Source of the DNA: an uncultured Prevotella sp.
GTDB taxonomy: Bacteria; Bacteroidota; Bacteroidia; Bacteroidales; Bacteroidaceae
DNA length: 6,726 nt
NCBI GenBank assembly: GCA_900551985.1
Contig: URYG01000174.1
Location: 1-6,726 of the forward strand
Reading direction: 5' to 3'
Part shown: one piece after another, positions 1 through 6,726 of the stretch
How positions within the stretch are numbered: the first letter of the stretch is position 1
How the letters are laid out: each line of letters opens with the position of its first letter
The notes under the pieces: model-generated
The model's database searches: none
What the model saw: the letters and a program-made list of their open reading frames with translations, nothing else
What the model was told of the DNA's origin: nothing
Made by a program: the position numbers and the translations under genes

Positions 1-2950
1 CTTTTACAATACGAGGTTTATCTTGTGGTTTACTTGCTACTAATAGGCAGAATTTGAACATTCGATGAATGTCGAATAAGCCTTCCTTGTTCTCAAAATC
101 GTATAATGAAACCAATCTATTCTCATCAATCAACTTCGAGAAGAATGCCTTGTTGCTATCATTTACAGCAATACCAGTAGGCAACACAAGTCCCCATGCC
201 TCTTTTGAGAAAGAGAGGCATAACTCTGCAAACATAGGGTACAGGTCTATGTCTCCAGTAGCAGTCAAATCAAATCTGCCTGCTAAGCGAGCGAAGCGGC
301 TAAGGGCTTCTGCATCTGCAAGAGCCTTGGCATATTCCTTATATAATGTTGGGTCTGAAGTCTGTAAGGCTTCTATCGCTTCTTTGCGTTGACTTGCTGT
401 GCCAGCATTTACAATGTCGGCACGATTGTGACTTTCAAACCATTTCTTGTCTTCTACCTTAATCTTATCCCATGGCGGATTTCCGCACATCACGTCAAAT
501 CCCTTATTGGCAGCAAATACCTCAGGGAACTCCACGCACCAATGGAAGAAACGCTGCTCATCAGCCATACGCTTTACTTCTGTCTTGAAATCGGCAGAGA
601 GCTGGCAATAGTAAGTAGGCAGTGGCTTGCCTTTTTCAAGGCTTTCCATTGCATTTATTTCCTGAAGCGCACGCATCACGGTCTTTGTATATGGAACCTC
701 AGCCTCCAGAATCAGTTCTTTATTACTGCCACCATTGTCTTTATAAAGTTCGTCTCGTTGGACAGTATGGTAAAATGCACTGGTATAGATGTCGCATGCA
801 CGGCGCAGACAATCTACTCGTGCAGACTCCATCAGCTCCTTCCATCGTTCCTGCTTGATGATTTCTTCCTCTAAAGTGTCTTCTGGTAAGTGGTTGATAA
901 AGCGAATCTTATCTGCCAAACCAATCTGGGCAGCAGACATATTCTCAACACCAAAGGAATCTTCCAAACCTAAAGTTGGCTCATTATCTAAAGTTCCGTT
1001 TACTGCTTTCACGGCTTCCTGGTTCATCTTCTTCAAAGCCTTCAAAGTATCTTTGTCCTCTGCAGTCAAAGCCTTATCAGGTACACCATCTATCAGCATC
1101 TGCAAGTCGGAAACTCCCAATACGGAATTACCGCAACGGATATGATGATCGAGGAATGAAAGTGGCTTGCCTGCGCAATAACCTTCAATCCACAATACTA
1201 CTTTGCAAAGTTCTACGGCATCGGGGTTGTAATCTACGGCATAGACACAGCGGGAGATAACCTCACGAAGTGCCTGACGATAATCTAGCGAAGCCGGGTT
1301 GTCCTCACCTGTGCGGAGGGTACAGATATACCAGGCAATGGTGCGAGCCATCGCCAATACAATATGTCCGGAGCCACTTGCAGCATCACAAACCTTCATG
1401 TTGAGCAATGCCTTCACCTTCTCTTCTGTTGTTGTCTGTGCTGCAATCTTTTCCTTGATGACAGGTTCTAGTGTAGTCTTGATAAGATTCTGTACCAAGT
1501 CTGGACGTGTATAATAAGAAGAAGTGCTTTGACGGTCTAAACCGCCAACGAAGCCAAACTGCCAGTCGGAAGCGGCAACACCCGGCTGTACGAATGGGCG
1601 CATTTCGAGAATGCCTTCATATACAGAACCAAATTCTTCTACGTCGAGAGAGGAATAGTTGATCTTTACTTTCTGCTGACGCTCGTCTTCAAACTCGTTG
1701 AGAGCAGAGAATGCAGCGAGCAAATCTTTGTTGCTTACCTGGCATTGTTTCAGCCAATGTAGGGTTTCTGTACCAAAGAGTACACCACCCAATGGCTTGA
1801 TGCCCAGTTTCTCGCCAAAAGTATCTGGCTCGAAGAGATGGAAAGTATCCATCAATCCCTGCCATAGGTCGGAATACTGGCGTTGTTTCAGGTACGCCAA
1901 TTCCGAGAGATGGCGCAGACGGCTTGCTGCATAGAACTTCTTGTAGATGTCCTGCCACTGGCAAAACTGCTTGTAATCTGGAGCATCAGGTGAGTCGGGA
2001 ATCTGATAAACCAATCCTCTATCCTCAATGATAAACAGGAAGAGGAGACGGTAGATGAAGTGGATGAGTTCCTTGTTGAGTTGGGTTGCATCCATCGTTC
2101 CATTGGCGAAGGCTTCGCGCAATGCGTTATTACCTTCACCTTCTGATGTCAATACGGCATTTCCGATGGTTTCCATTGTGGTTTGCACGGCACGAGACAA
2201 GCCATTGCGAATGCGGTTGCCCGACTCTATGCTCATGTTGAACCAGCGTTCCATTACGCATGGCTCGTCACCGCTTGTGCGGAAACGGGACGCGTGAAGC
2301 AGACGGAACATCAGGCAGAACTCGGTGTATTTGTCTTCCTCCAGCATACGGCGGAGGTCAAACTCTATATAGGTGAGCTTCACCAGCTGTCCAGAGTTGC
2401 GGATGATTCGCAGGATTTGTCCGTTGCTGATGATGCCATATACATTCTCTGTGGCGTTGAGATATTCGAGCATAGTGGCATGAGCCGACTTCTTGCGCAT
2501 ACCGCCTTTGGCACGATAGTCGAGGGAACACTTGTCCAGGGTATCAATGTTTCCGTCGGCACTGATACCCTCACCTATGATAATGAATGGCATTTTACTC
2601 AGGTCGTGGCAGGTATAGCTAATGTCGTAGTTGGTGCCAGCCACTTCTATATTGGTAGCCTGGCGGTCGAGCGAATAGCCTAAGCTTTGGAACAGTCGTT
2701 CCATCAGATCACGGGCACGACGGGTTCCGTATGGATCCTTGTTGACCAATCGCTCATTGTTGGCACGTTCCTTGTAGAAGTTCCAATCGTTGCGCAGGCT
2801 GCTCCATACGTAGTCTATGGCCGAAGATACGGAAATATCCATTCCGAAATCCTGGTCACGGTTGCCGTTGAGCGTGTTTTCACGCTCTATATGATGTAAG
2901 ATGTCATCAGAGAGAAGATGACCATATATATGAATACTTGTATAGTCCAT
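1..2950 (-). CDS. drmMI: Eco57I-type adenine-N6 DNA methyltransferase, DISARM DrmMI-like; 3' end beyond the window
   Basis: The frame is open from an ATG at 2950 to the left edge, giving 983 codons plus one base with no stop, so the C-terminus is missing. It should transfer a methyl group from S-adenosylmethionine to adenine N6 in DNA. Visible motifs: YYTRPDLVQNLI (479-490, motif X-like), DAASGSGH (522-529, SAM-binding motif I), VYAVDYNPDAVELCK (569-583, acidic residue for SAM ribose), CGNSVLG (606-612), and GNPPW (823-827, catalytic motif IV of adenine methylases). DFENKEGLF (951-959) follows, as in large Eco57I/COG1002-type enzymes found beside DrmD helicases. Residues about 100-220, including YGIISNGQILRIIRN (171-185), form the N-terminal domain of this family; I see no convincing PD-ExK triad there. 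Family members, from memory, are usually well over 1,200 residues, so the likely target-recognition region lies outside. The leader is AT-rich with no Shine-Dalgarno. As methylase it would mark self DNA, with the upstream helicase gene part of the same defence locus. The methyltransferase call is firm; the DISARM symbol is inferred from motifs and neighbours. Confidence 0.9.
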   Translation of the reverse strand, partial: MDYTSIHIYGHLLSDDILHHIERENTLNGNRDQDFGMDISVSSAIDYVWSSLRNDWNFYKERANNERLVNKDPYGTRRARDLMERLFQSLGYSLDRQATNIEVAGTNYDISYTCHDLSKMPFIIIGEGISADGNIDTLDKCSLDYRAKGGMRKKSAHATMLEYLNATENVYGIISNGQILRIIRNSGQLVKLTYIEFDLRRMLEEDKYTEFCLMFRLLHASRFRTSGDEPCVMERWFNMSIESGNRIRNGLSRAVQTTMETIGNAVLTSEGEGNNALREAFANGTMDATQLNKELIHFIYRLLFLFIIEDRGLVYQIPDSPDAPDYKQFCQWQDIYKKFYAASRLRHLSELAYLKQRQYSDLWQGLMDTFHLFEPDTFGEKLGIKPLGGVLFGTETLHWLKQCQVSNKDLLAAFSALNEFEDERQQKVKINYSSLDVEEFGSVYEGILEMRPFVQPGVAASDWQFGFVGGLDRQSTSSYYTRPDLVQNLIKTTLEPVIKEKIAAQTTTEEKVKALLNMKVCDAASGSGHIVLAMARTIAWYICTLRTGEDNPASLDYRQALREVISRCVYAVDYNPDAVELCKVVLWIEGYCAGKPLSFLDHHIRCGNSVLGVSDLQMLIDGVPDKALTAEDKDTLKALKKMNQEAVKAVNGTLDNEPTLGLEDSFGVENMSAAQIGLADKIRFINHLPEDTLEEEIIKQERWKELMESARVDCLRRACDIYTSAFYHTVQRDELYKDNGGSNKELILEAEVPYTKTVMRALQEINAMESLEKGKPLPTYYCQLSADFKTEVKRMADEQRFFHWCVEFPEVFAANKGFDVMCGNPPWDKIKVEDKKWFESHNRADIVNAGTASQRKEAIEALQTSDPTLYKEYAKALADAEALSRFARLAGRFDLTATGDIDLYPMFAELCLSFSKEAWGLVLPTGIAVNDSNKAFFSKLIDENRLVSLYDFENKEGLFDIHRMFKFCLLVASKPQDKPRIVK

Positions 2951-2959
2951 AAATTTTAT

Positions 2960-3094
2960 TCAGTTACATGCCAGTTACATGGCGATGATATGTTCAAATC
3001 CCCATAAACAGGGACTTTTATGATAATAGCTGAGCTATTTTTGTATAGCTCAGTTACATGCCAGTTACATGTCAGTTATATGGCAGCTATATTT
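2960..3094. repeat. Six 11-bp repeat units in two clusters, upstream of the methyltransferase gene
   Basis: On the plus strand the unit is CAGTTACATGN. Copies are at 2961-2971 and 2972-2982, then at 3051-3061, 3062-3072, 3073-3083 (CAGTTATATGG) and a degraded one at 3084-3094 (CAGCTATATTT) that overlaps the stop codon of the ATP-binding gene by two bases. The two clusters share a perfect 22-bp direct repeat, 2960-2981 and 3050-3071, with starts 90 bp apart. The unit length is close to one helical turn, so copies would lie on one face of DNA. That fits an array of protein-binding sites, but repeat expansion or recombination could equally have made it. No function is known to me. Confidence 0.8.
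3027..3056 (-). promoter_or_regulatory. Hairpin in the leader of the methyltransferase gene
   Basis: An inverted repeat pairs 3027-3038 with 3045-3056 around a 6-base loop (3039-3044). There are 12 base positions with one mismatch, and the inner nine pairs (CTGAGCTAT with ATAGCTCAG) are perfect. The right arm runs into the first unit of the second 11-bp repeat cluster. Read as minus-strand RNA, the stem is followed by UUAUCAUAAAAG rather than a run of U, so it is a poor intrinsic terminator. It may be an operator palindrome, an attenuator or an RNA-processing site between the two genes. I see no convincing Bacteroidales promoter (TTTG and TAnnTTTG boxes) in this 142-bp gap. The structure is certain; the role is a guess. 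Confidence 0.5.
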
Positions 3095-4538
3095 AAGCCC
3101 AATAGGGAATATAATTATGCCTACTGTTACCCTCGGAATGTTCCTCTTTGATGAGTTTAGCCTCCAAGGCATCCTTAATAATCCTTGATGCCATAGGATA
3201 GTTTTTGTCTTCAATTCCTAATCGTCCTCTAAGGGATTGGTTATTCATCTTCTCATTGGAAACATACCTTAGACAAGCATGTTGGTAGCAAGCCATTACC
3301 CTTTCTGTTTTATCAAGATCAGCAAATTTTCGATAAGAGAATACAGTTGCTTCCGTTCTTGTTTCTTGAAGCTGAAGACGTACAGGAGGAAGTTGGTATA
3401 ACTCTATATAGAAGATTGTCTTATCCATACCACTTCCTTTCTCTTCGCAGATACCCATTCTACGCATAATATCGGCAAGAGAATCGTTTCTGGACTGATA
3501 TTCGTCAATGAAACGCTCTATACTTATCAGAGGTTGTCCCGGATTAGAGAGTGTAATGCGGTCGGAATAGATTTCAATCATAGGGAATCCTTGCTCAGAA
3601 AAATCTTGATGTATAATCATGTTTGCCGCTAACTCACGTATAGCAATTTCTGGATACATTCGAGCATCTTTTCTTAATGCCATTCCAATTTCTTCATTGG
3701 CAGGAAGTTGGCTATTTATCCACGCAACCATTTCTTCAAAACAGATGGCATAACCTTTATCAAAAGATTGTTCACGGATAGTCTCTACTTTACCTTTGCC
3801 TTTATAGACAATGACTCTAACCATTTTCCTTTTCAATCCATCGAAGTCGGAAAGACGTTTGGCAAACAGGATAGCGCCCAGTTCGGTAATTCCATATCCT
3901 ATTTCATCTTTGGTAATCAGGTTCTCTGACAGGAATCGGTCTAAGATACCATTGATATCTTGTGGAAGTGGCAAGTTCATCATGTCAAAGTACACTTCTG
4001 CACTGAGAAAAGAAAACACATCCTGTCCTGACAAGCCCTTTTTCAAGACTATCTTTTCCAATGGCTTCTGACCACCTTTCCATATCTTGGCTTCTTTAGC
4101 CGGAAAGTCTTTCAACTTTCGGGTAATGGTACCCACTCTGATATAAGACTCATGCAGGAAACTTACAGGGCGGTTTGTTGTAGCTGGTATTTTGAAGATG
4201 CAGACATGTCCGTTGGCTTCATAATCAAAATCATCGATTATTTCGAAGTCAATACGGGGATTCAGACGGGTTGACAACCAGGATTCCAGTTCTTCGTTGC
4301 CTACCATTTTCTGTTTACCATATAAATCTGTTCCAATAACGTCATGGCTTTCGTCATCAATGTCAAATACGATGTAACCAAACGGCATATTGCTCAAGTA
4401 GGCACTATTTGACAGGGCAGAGATTCTTTCGCCAATCTCTTCCTTAGAATGAAAATTATGTTTGAACTCTAACCACTCCGTCTCTTTTGGCTTGGCGGTC
4501 AGAGCATCTATCAGTCTTTTGAAATCAATGTATTCCAT
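3093..4538 (-). CDS. AlbA_2 (Schlafen-like) and GHKL ATPase-domain protein with C-terminal winged helix
   Basis: This is a complete 481-residue protein. Residues about 18-140 form an AlbA_2 domain (PF04326 type), with ETEWLEFKHNF (19-29), IGERISALSNSAYL (35-48) and GYIVFDIDD (54-62). This fold occurs in putative DNA- or RNA-binding proteins and is related to Schlafen cores. Residues about 290-400 form an HATPase_c_4-type ATP-binding domain: RELAANMIIHQDFSE (301-315), DRITLSNPG (326-334), RND (350-352) and EEKGSGMDK (365-373) match the usual motifs, and nothing essential looks lost. Residues about 410-470 look like a winged helix. No signal peptide or membrane segment is visible, so it should be cytoplasmic. 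The ATG lies 6 bp after the helicase stop, which suggests cotranscription and fixes the start. Its leader is AT-rich without Shine-Dalgarno. Proteins of this type are common in defence islands and are often called transcriptional regulators or RNA-binding ATPases, but the biochemical role is unknown. Here it could regulate the locus or act as an accessory effector. Confidence 0.9.
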   Translation of the reverse strand: MEYIDFKRLIDALTAKPKETEWLEFKHNFHSKEEIGERISALSNSAYLSNMPFGYIVFDIDDESHDVIGTDLYGKQKMVGNEELESWLSTRLNPRIDFEIIDDFDYEANGHVCIFKIPATTNRPVSFLHESYIRVGTITRKLKDFPAKEAKIWKGGQKPLEKIVLKKGLSGQDVFSFLSAEVYFDMMNLPLPQDINGILDRFLSENLITKDEIGYGITELGAILFAKRLSDFDGLKRKMVRVIVYKGKGKVETIREQSFDKGYAICFEEMVAWINSQLPANEEIGMALRKDARMYPEIAIRELAANMIIHQDFSEQGFPMIEIYSDRITLSNPGQPLISIERFIDEYQSRNDSLADIMRRMGICEEKGSGMDKTIFYIELYQLPPVRLQLQETRTEATVFSYRKFADLDKTERVMACYQHACLRYVSNEKMNNQSLRGRLGIEDKNYPMASRIIKDALEAKLIKEEHSEGNSRHNYIPYWA

Positions 4539-4544
4539 TATAAA

Positions 4545-6698
4545 TTAAATATTTATTTTTGGTACAAACAGATAAGCTGCAATCACATCCATTGGCAATA
4601 CAGGTTCTACCACTTGGTACTCCGATGCCTTCAGATAGGTGCGATACTTGGCGAAAGCTTCTACCAGATGTGAAGCTCTTTCCAGTGCTATCTCATCTGT
4701 GTGTTGGCGAAGTTCTGTCTCATTGTTAATCCAGCGGATGGCATTTGTAAGAAGAGTCTTCTGTGTAGGCAAGTCCATATCGCCAGATGCCATTGAGTGC
4801 AGGAAAAGCTGTTTGGCTTCTTCTTGTGTAAGGAAATCGTGGTTTTCTATCTTTCCACGATAGCCCACAAATATCATTTCTTCACCCACCAGTTCTCGGT
4901 TCTCTATCTTTTTGTCACGGATAACACTACGAACACGCATCAATAGTATGGTGGTTCTCTTCTTCACCTCTGCTGTTTCCATTACCAAAGCTCGGCATGC
5001 TCCCAATTCGCCACCATTGACGGAATCGTTGACAACGGCACGGCTCAAATCCTCTACGAATGTATGATTGCGTCCTATATACATATAATGCTTTGGAGTT
5101 GGGGAAGCAAAAGATATGCGCAGAAGCCCTTTGGATGTCGCTTTGTCTGCGAAGTAGTGGCGCAGATTTGCAGGTAACTCCAGGAGTTGGAAACTGTAAC
5201 ACAAAGGTATATCGTCTGTATGAACGTTTACACCGACATGCAATAGTTGCTCAATCACAAAGTCACGGGTGTCTTCTACACCTCCAATTACCGATTTGGC
5301 TTCTTCCAAGGATGCAGTCAGTCGGGTTGGATCCATCTGTTTGTTGTTATGAGCGAAGTAGGTGTGAGAAATCTTCTCGTTCTCTTCCATCTTTTTGAGT
5401 TGAATCTCAAGCTCCTCTTCCTGCTGTTTGTTCCATTCCGGGTCGTTATCGAACAGGGACTGCTCCATATAGTCGGTTCTTGTAGGAACCTTGGCATCGA
5501 AAATTCGCTGCATGATGTTTTCCATCAATGAAGCATCATTGTCTGCGATAGGCAGATAGACACCCAGCTTCTTGCGTATCTCTTCCTGCTTTTTGTATAA
5601 AACATTGAGCACGATATCGTCCACCGGATTGTTCTTGGCATGAAGTGTGGATATAAGGACAGCATCGGCAGTTTGTCCGAAGCGGTCGATACGGCCATTA
5701 CGTTGCTCCATGCGGTTTGGGTTCCAAGGAAGATCGTAATGAATGACAGCCTCAAAACCTTGCTGCAAGTTGACACCTTCTGAGAGGCAGTCGGTACAAA
5801 CCAATACGTGGCGGTCTTCCTGTGCCAAGGCGTCTATCTTCATCTTGCGTTCCTCATCAGCCAAACGGCTGGTAACCACACCCACAACTACCTTCTTAAA
5901 CTTTTTGTTGCTAGCGAGCTGGTCTGTAATATATTTGCCAACATACTCTGCTGTTTGGATATACTGGCAGAATACGATAGGGTTCATGCCACTGTCAAGA
6001 GAGAACTTCACAATGTCAAGAGCCTGTTTTACTTTTTCATCACCATCAGTTTCCTTGATGTGTTCCAACTGCTTGATGAAGCTGTGGAACTCTTTCTTGT
6101 CTGTAGCACTGGTTGTTTCTAATGCTTCAGGAACGACATCGTCTGCATTCAACAAATCCTTCAGAGGATCATTGAATATATACACCTGCTCGGAATCGTC
6201 TTCTGTATTTGCAGATGACGAATCTTCTCTCTTGTCTATCTTGTTTTGCAACATACTGATACCTGCATCAGGACTTGACATTACTCCACGCATCAAGGCC
6301 AGGAGATCCCAGTAGATATAGCGCTGCTTGCGCTTGTCTGCTCCCGATACCTTCTGGATGCCATGCTTTACATATTCTATCAGGTGCCCCAATAAGTTGC
6401 GATAATCTGGAGTAAAGGAGTATTCATCCTTGTCGATTCGAACACGCTCAGGGAAGACAATTTCATTGCCTAGATACTGCTTGATGTCGGCACGTCGGCG
6501 TTGTACGAAGTAATGAGACAGTTCCTCGCGCTCTGTAGCGGTTTGAAGCTGGAAGTTCTCGAACTTAGGATTCAATAATCCGATAAGGGACTGAAACTCT
6601 TCGCTTTGACCACTATGAGGGGTAGCAGTCAGCAAGACCAGTTGCTGCTCAGGCTTATTGGCAAGGTCGCTTAACAAGCGATAGCGCTGTCCAAGGAA
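4545..6698 (-). CDS. drmD: SNF2/DEAD-like helicase, DISARM DrmD-like; N-terminal part missing
   Basis: This is the C-terminal part of a superfamily 2 helicase, 717 codons from just after an in-frame TAA to the stop at 4545. The first possible start is TTG at 6677, and family-like sequence (GQRYRLLSDLA) continues upstream of it, so that TTG is unlikely to be the true start. Numbered from that TTG: motif III TATPHSG (17-23), YFVQRRRADI (56-65), an acidic serine-rich linker (150-163), a helicase C domain (about 228-340) with motif V TDCLSEGVNLQ (295-305) and motif VI QRNGRIDRFGQ (325-335), a charged coiled-coil-like stretch (412-434), and a C-terminal domain (about 438-710) of the kind seen in DrmD. 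Motifs I, Ia and II (Walker A and DEAH) are absent, roughly 300 residues in this family by my recollection. As read, the product could not hydrolyse ATP. An intact enzyme would move on DNA in the cytoplasm, within a class 1 DISARM-like defence complex. It is first in the visible gene order and 6 bp ahead of the AlbA_2 gene. Confidence 0.85.
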   Translation of the reverse strand, partial: FLGQRYRLLSDLANKPEQQLVLLTATPHSGQSEEFQSLIGLLNPKFENFQLQTATEREELSHYFVQRRRADIKQYLGNEIVFPERVRIDKDEYSFTPDYRNLLGHLIEYVKHGIQKVSGADKRKQRYIYWDLLALMRGVMSSPDAGISMLQNKIDKREDSSSANTEDDSEQVYIFNDPLKDLLNADDVVPEALETTSATDKKEFHSFIKQLEHIKETDGDEKVKQALDIVKFSLDSGMNPIVFCQYIQTAEYVGKYITDQLASNKKFKKVVVGVVTSRLADEERKMKIDALAQEDRHVLVCTDCLSEGVNLQQGFEAVIHYDLPWNPNRMEQRNGRIDRFGQTADAVLISTLHAKNNPVDDIVLNVLYKKQEEIRKKLGVYLPIADNDASLMENIMQRIFDAKVPTRTDYMEQSLFDNDPEWNKQQEEELEIQLKKMEENEKISHTYFAHNNKQMDPTRLTASLEEAKSVIGGVEDTRDFVIEQLLHVGVNVHTDDIPLCYSFQLLELPANLRHYFADKATSKGLLRISFASPTPKHYMYIGRNHTFVEDLSRAVVNDSVNGGELGACRALVMETAEVKKRTTILLMRVRSVIRDKKIENRELVGEEMIFVGYRGKIENHDFLTQEEAKQLFLHSMASGDMDLPTQKTLLTNAIRWINNETELRQHTDEIALERASHLVEAFAKYRTYLKASEYQVVEPVLPMDVIAAYLFVPKINI

Positions 6699-6726
6699 TT
6701 ACTCGACCGCCACGAAATCAACCGTT
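6699..6726 (-). other. Right edge: stop codon in the helicase frame and loss of family-like sequence
   Basis: On the minus strand the helicase frame meets TAA at 6699-6701. Beyond it the same frame reads TVDFVAVE, with no resemblance to the region expected after a DEAH box. A one-base shift in the neighbouring CCTTGG would join RGGRVIP to GQRYRLL, but that frame has its own TGA at 6718-6720, so no single indel restores a long frame. Either the gene is broken or rearranged here, or the last few dozen bases are a sequence-end or assembly error. Confidence 0.5.

Noticed and set aside
69..874. Plus-strand frames of 107 and 161 codons
   Set aside because: They lie antisense to the continuous methyltransferase frame, which carries GNPPW and other clear motifs, and their translations look like no protein family.
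1689..2683. Several frames of 64-166 codons on both strands, including 1689-1964 and 1888-2139 on the minus strand
   Set aside because: The minus-strand frame starting at 2950 is open right through this region with family-consistent protein sequence; the others are out-of-frame shadows.
3025..3042. Short hairpin plus T-run as an intrinsic terminator on the plus strand
   Set aside because: No plus-strand gene exists here to terminate, and the T-run is only five bases and largely part of the loop of the longer hairpin.
2960..3094. The repeat clusters as a CRISPR array
   Set aside because: Units are 11 bp, directly adjacent, with no spacers of regular length.
4539..4544. A promoter between the helicase and AlbA_2 genes
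   Set aside because: The gap is only 6 bp and the AT-rich stretch around it fits a Bacteroidales ribosome entry region; no recognisable promoter boxes were seen.
5743..6315. Plus-strand frame of 190 codons
   Set aside because: It is antisense to the helicase C domain and motif V/VI region, with an implausible translation.
6702..6712. An 11-base match in inverted orientation to 2661-2671, as a possible inversion site
   Set aside because: It is short, lies inside coding sequence at the distant copy, and the match does not extend; chance is a sufficient explanation.

Overview
The window holds three large genes, all on the minus strand and all in one reading direction, with almost no spare DNA. 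In transcription order they are a 5'-truncated SNF2-type helicase (about 6698 to 4545), a 481-residue AlbA_2/GHKL ATP-binding protein (4538 to 3093), and the first 983 codons of a large Eco57I-type adenine-N6 DNA methyltransferase (2950 to 1), which runs off the left edge with no stop. I see no plus-strand gene, tRNA, rRNA, CRISPR array or transposase. The long plus-strand frames lie antisense to these genes.

The helicase and methyltransferase pair resembles DrmD and DrmMI, the class-specific genes of class 1 DISARM phage defence. This rests on recognised motifs: TATPHSG, TDCLSEGVNLQ and QRNGRIDRFGQ in the helicase; DAASGSGH, GNPPW and DFENKEGLF in the methyltransferase. The core genes drmA, drmB and drmC are not in the window. 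They could lie beyond the left edge, so 'DISARM' is an inference here. The AlbA_2/GHKL gene between the two is the unusual member. It starts 6 bp after the helicase stop, so the two are probably cotranscribed and it may be a working part of the system.

The only real intergenic region is the 142 bp between the ATP-binding gene and the methyltransferase (2951-3092). It carries six copies of an 11-bp unit (consensus CAGTTACATGN on the plus strand) in two clusters, a perfect 22-bp direct repeat 90 bp apart, and a 12-bp-arm hairpin with one mismatch. This is the obvious candidate for separate control of the methyltransferase, or for recombination or slippage.

The source is probably a member of the Bacteroidales (Bacteroides/Prevotella-like). 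The clues are moderate GC, AT-rich leaders without Shine-Dalgarno sequences, and the style of the proteins. This assignment is only moderately certain. Both ends cut through genes. At the right end the helicase frame is closed by a TAA at 6699-6701, where the family should continue for about 300 more residues, so that end is either rearranged or a poor-quality sequence edge.
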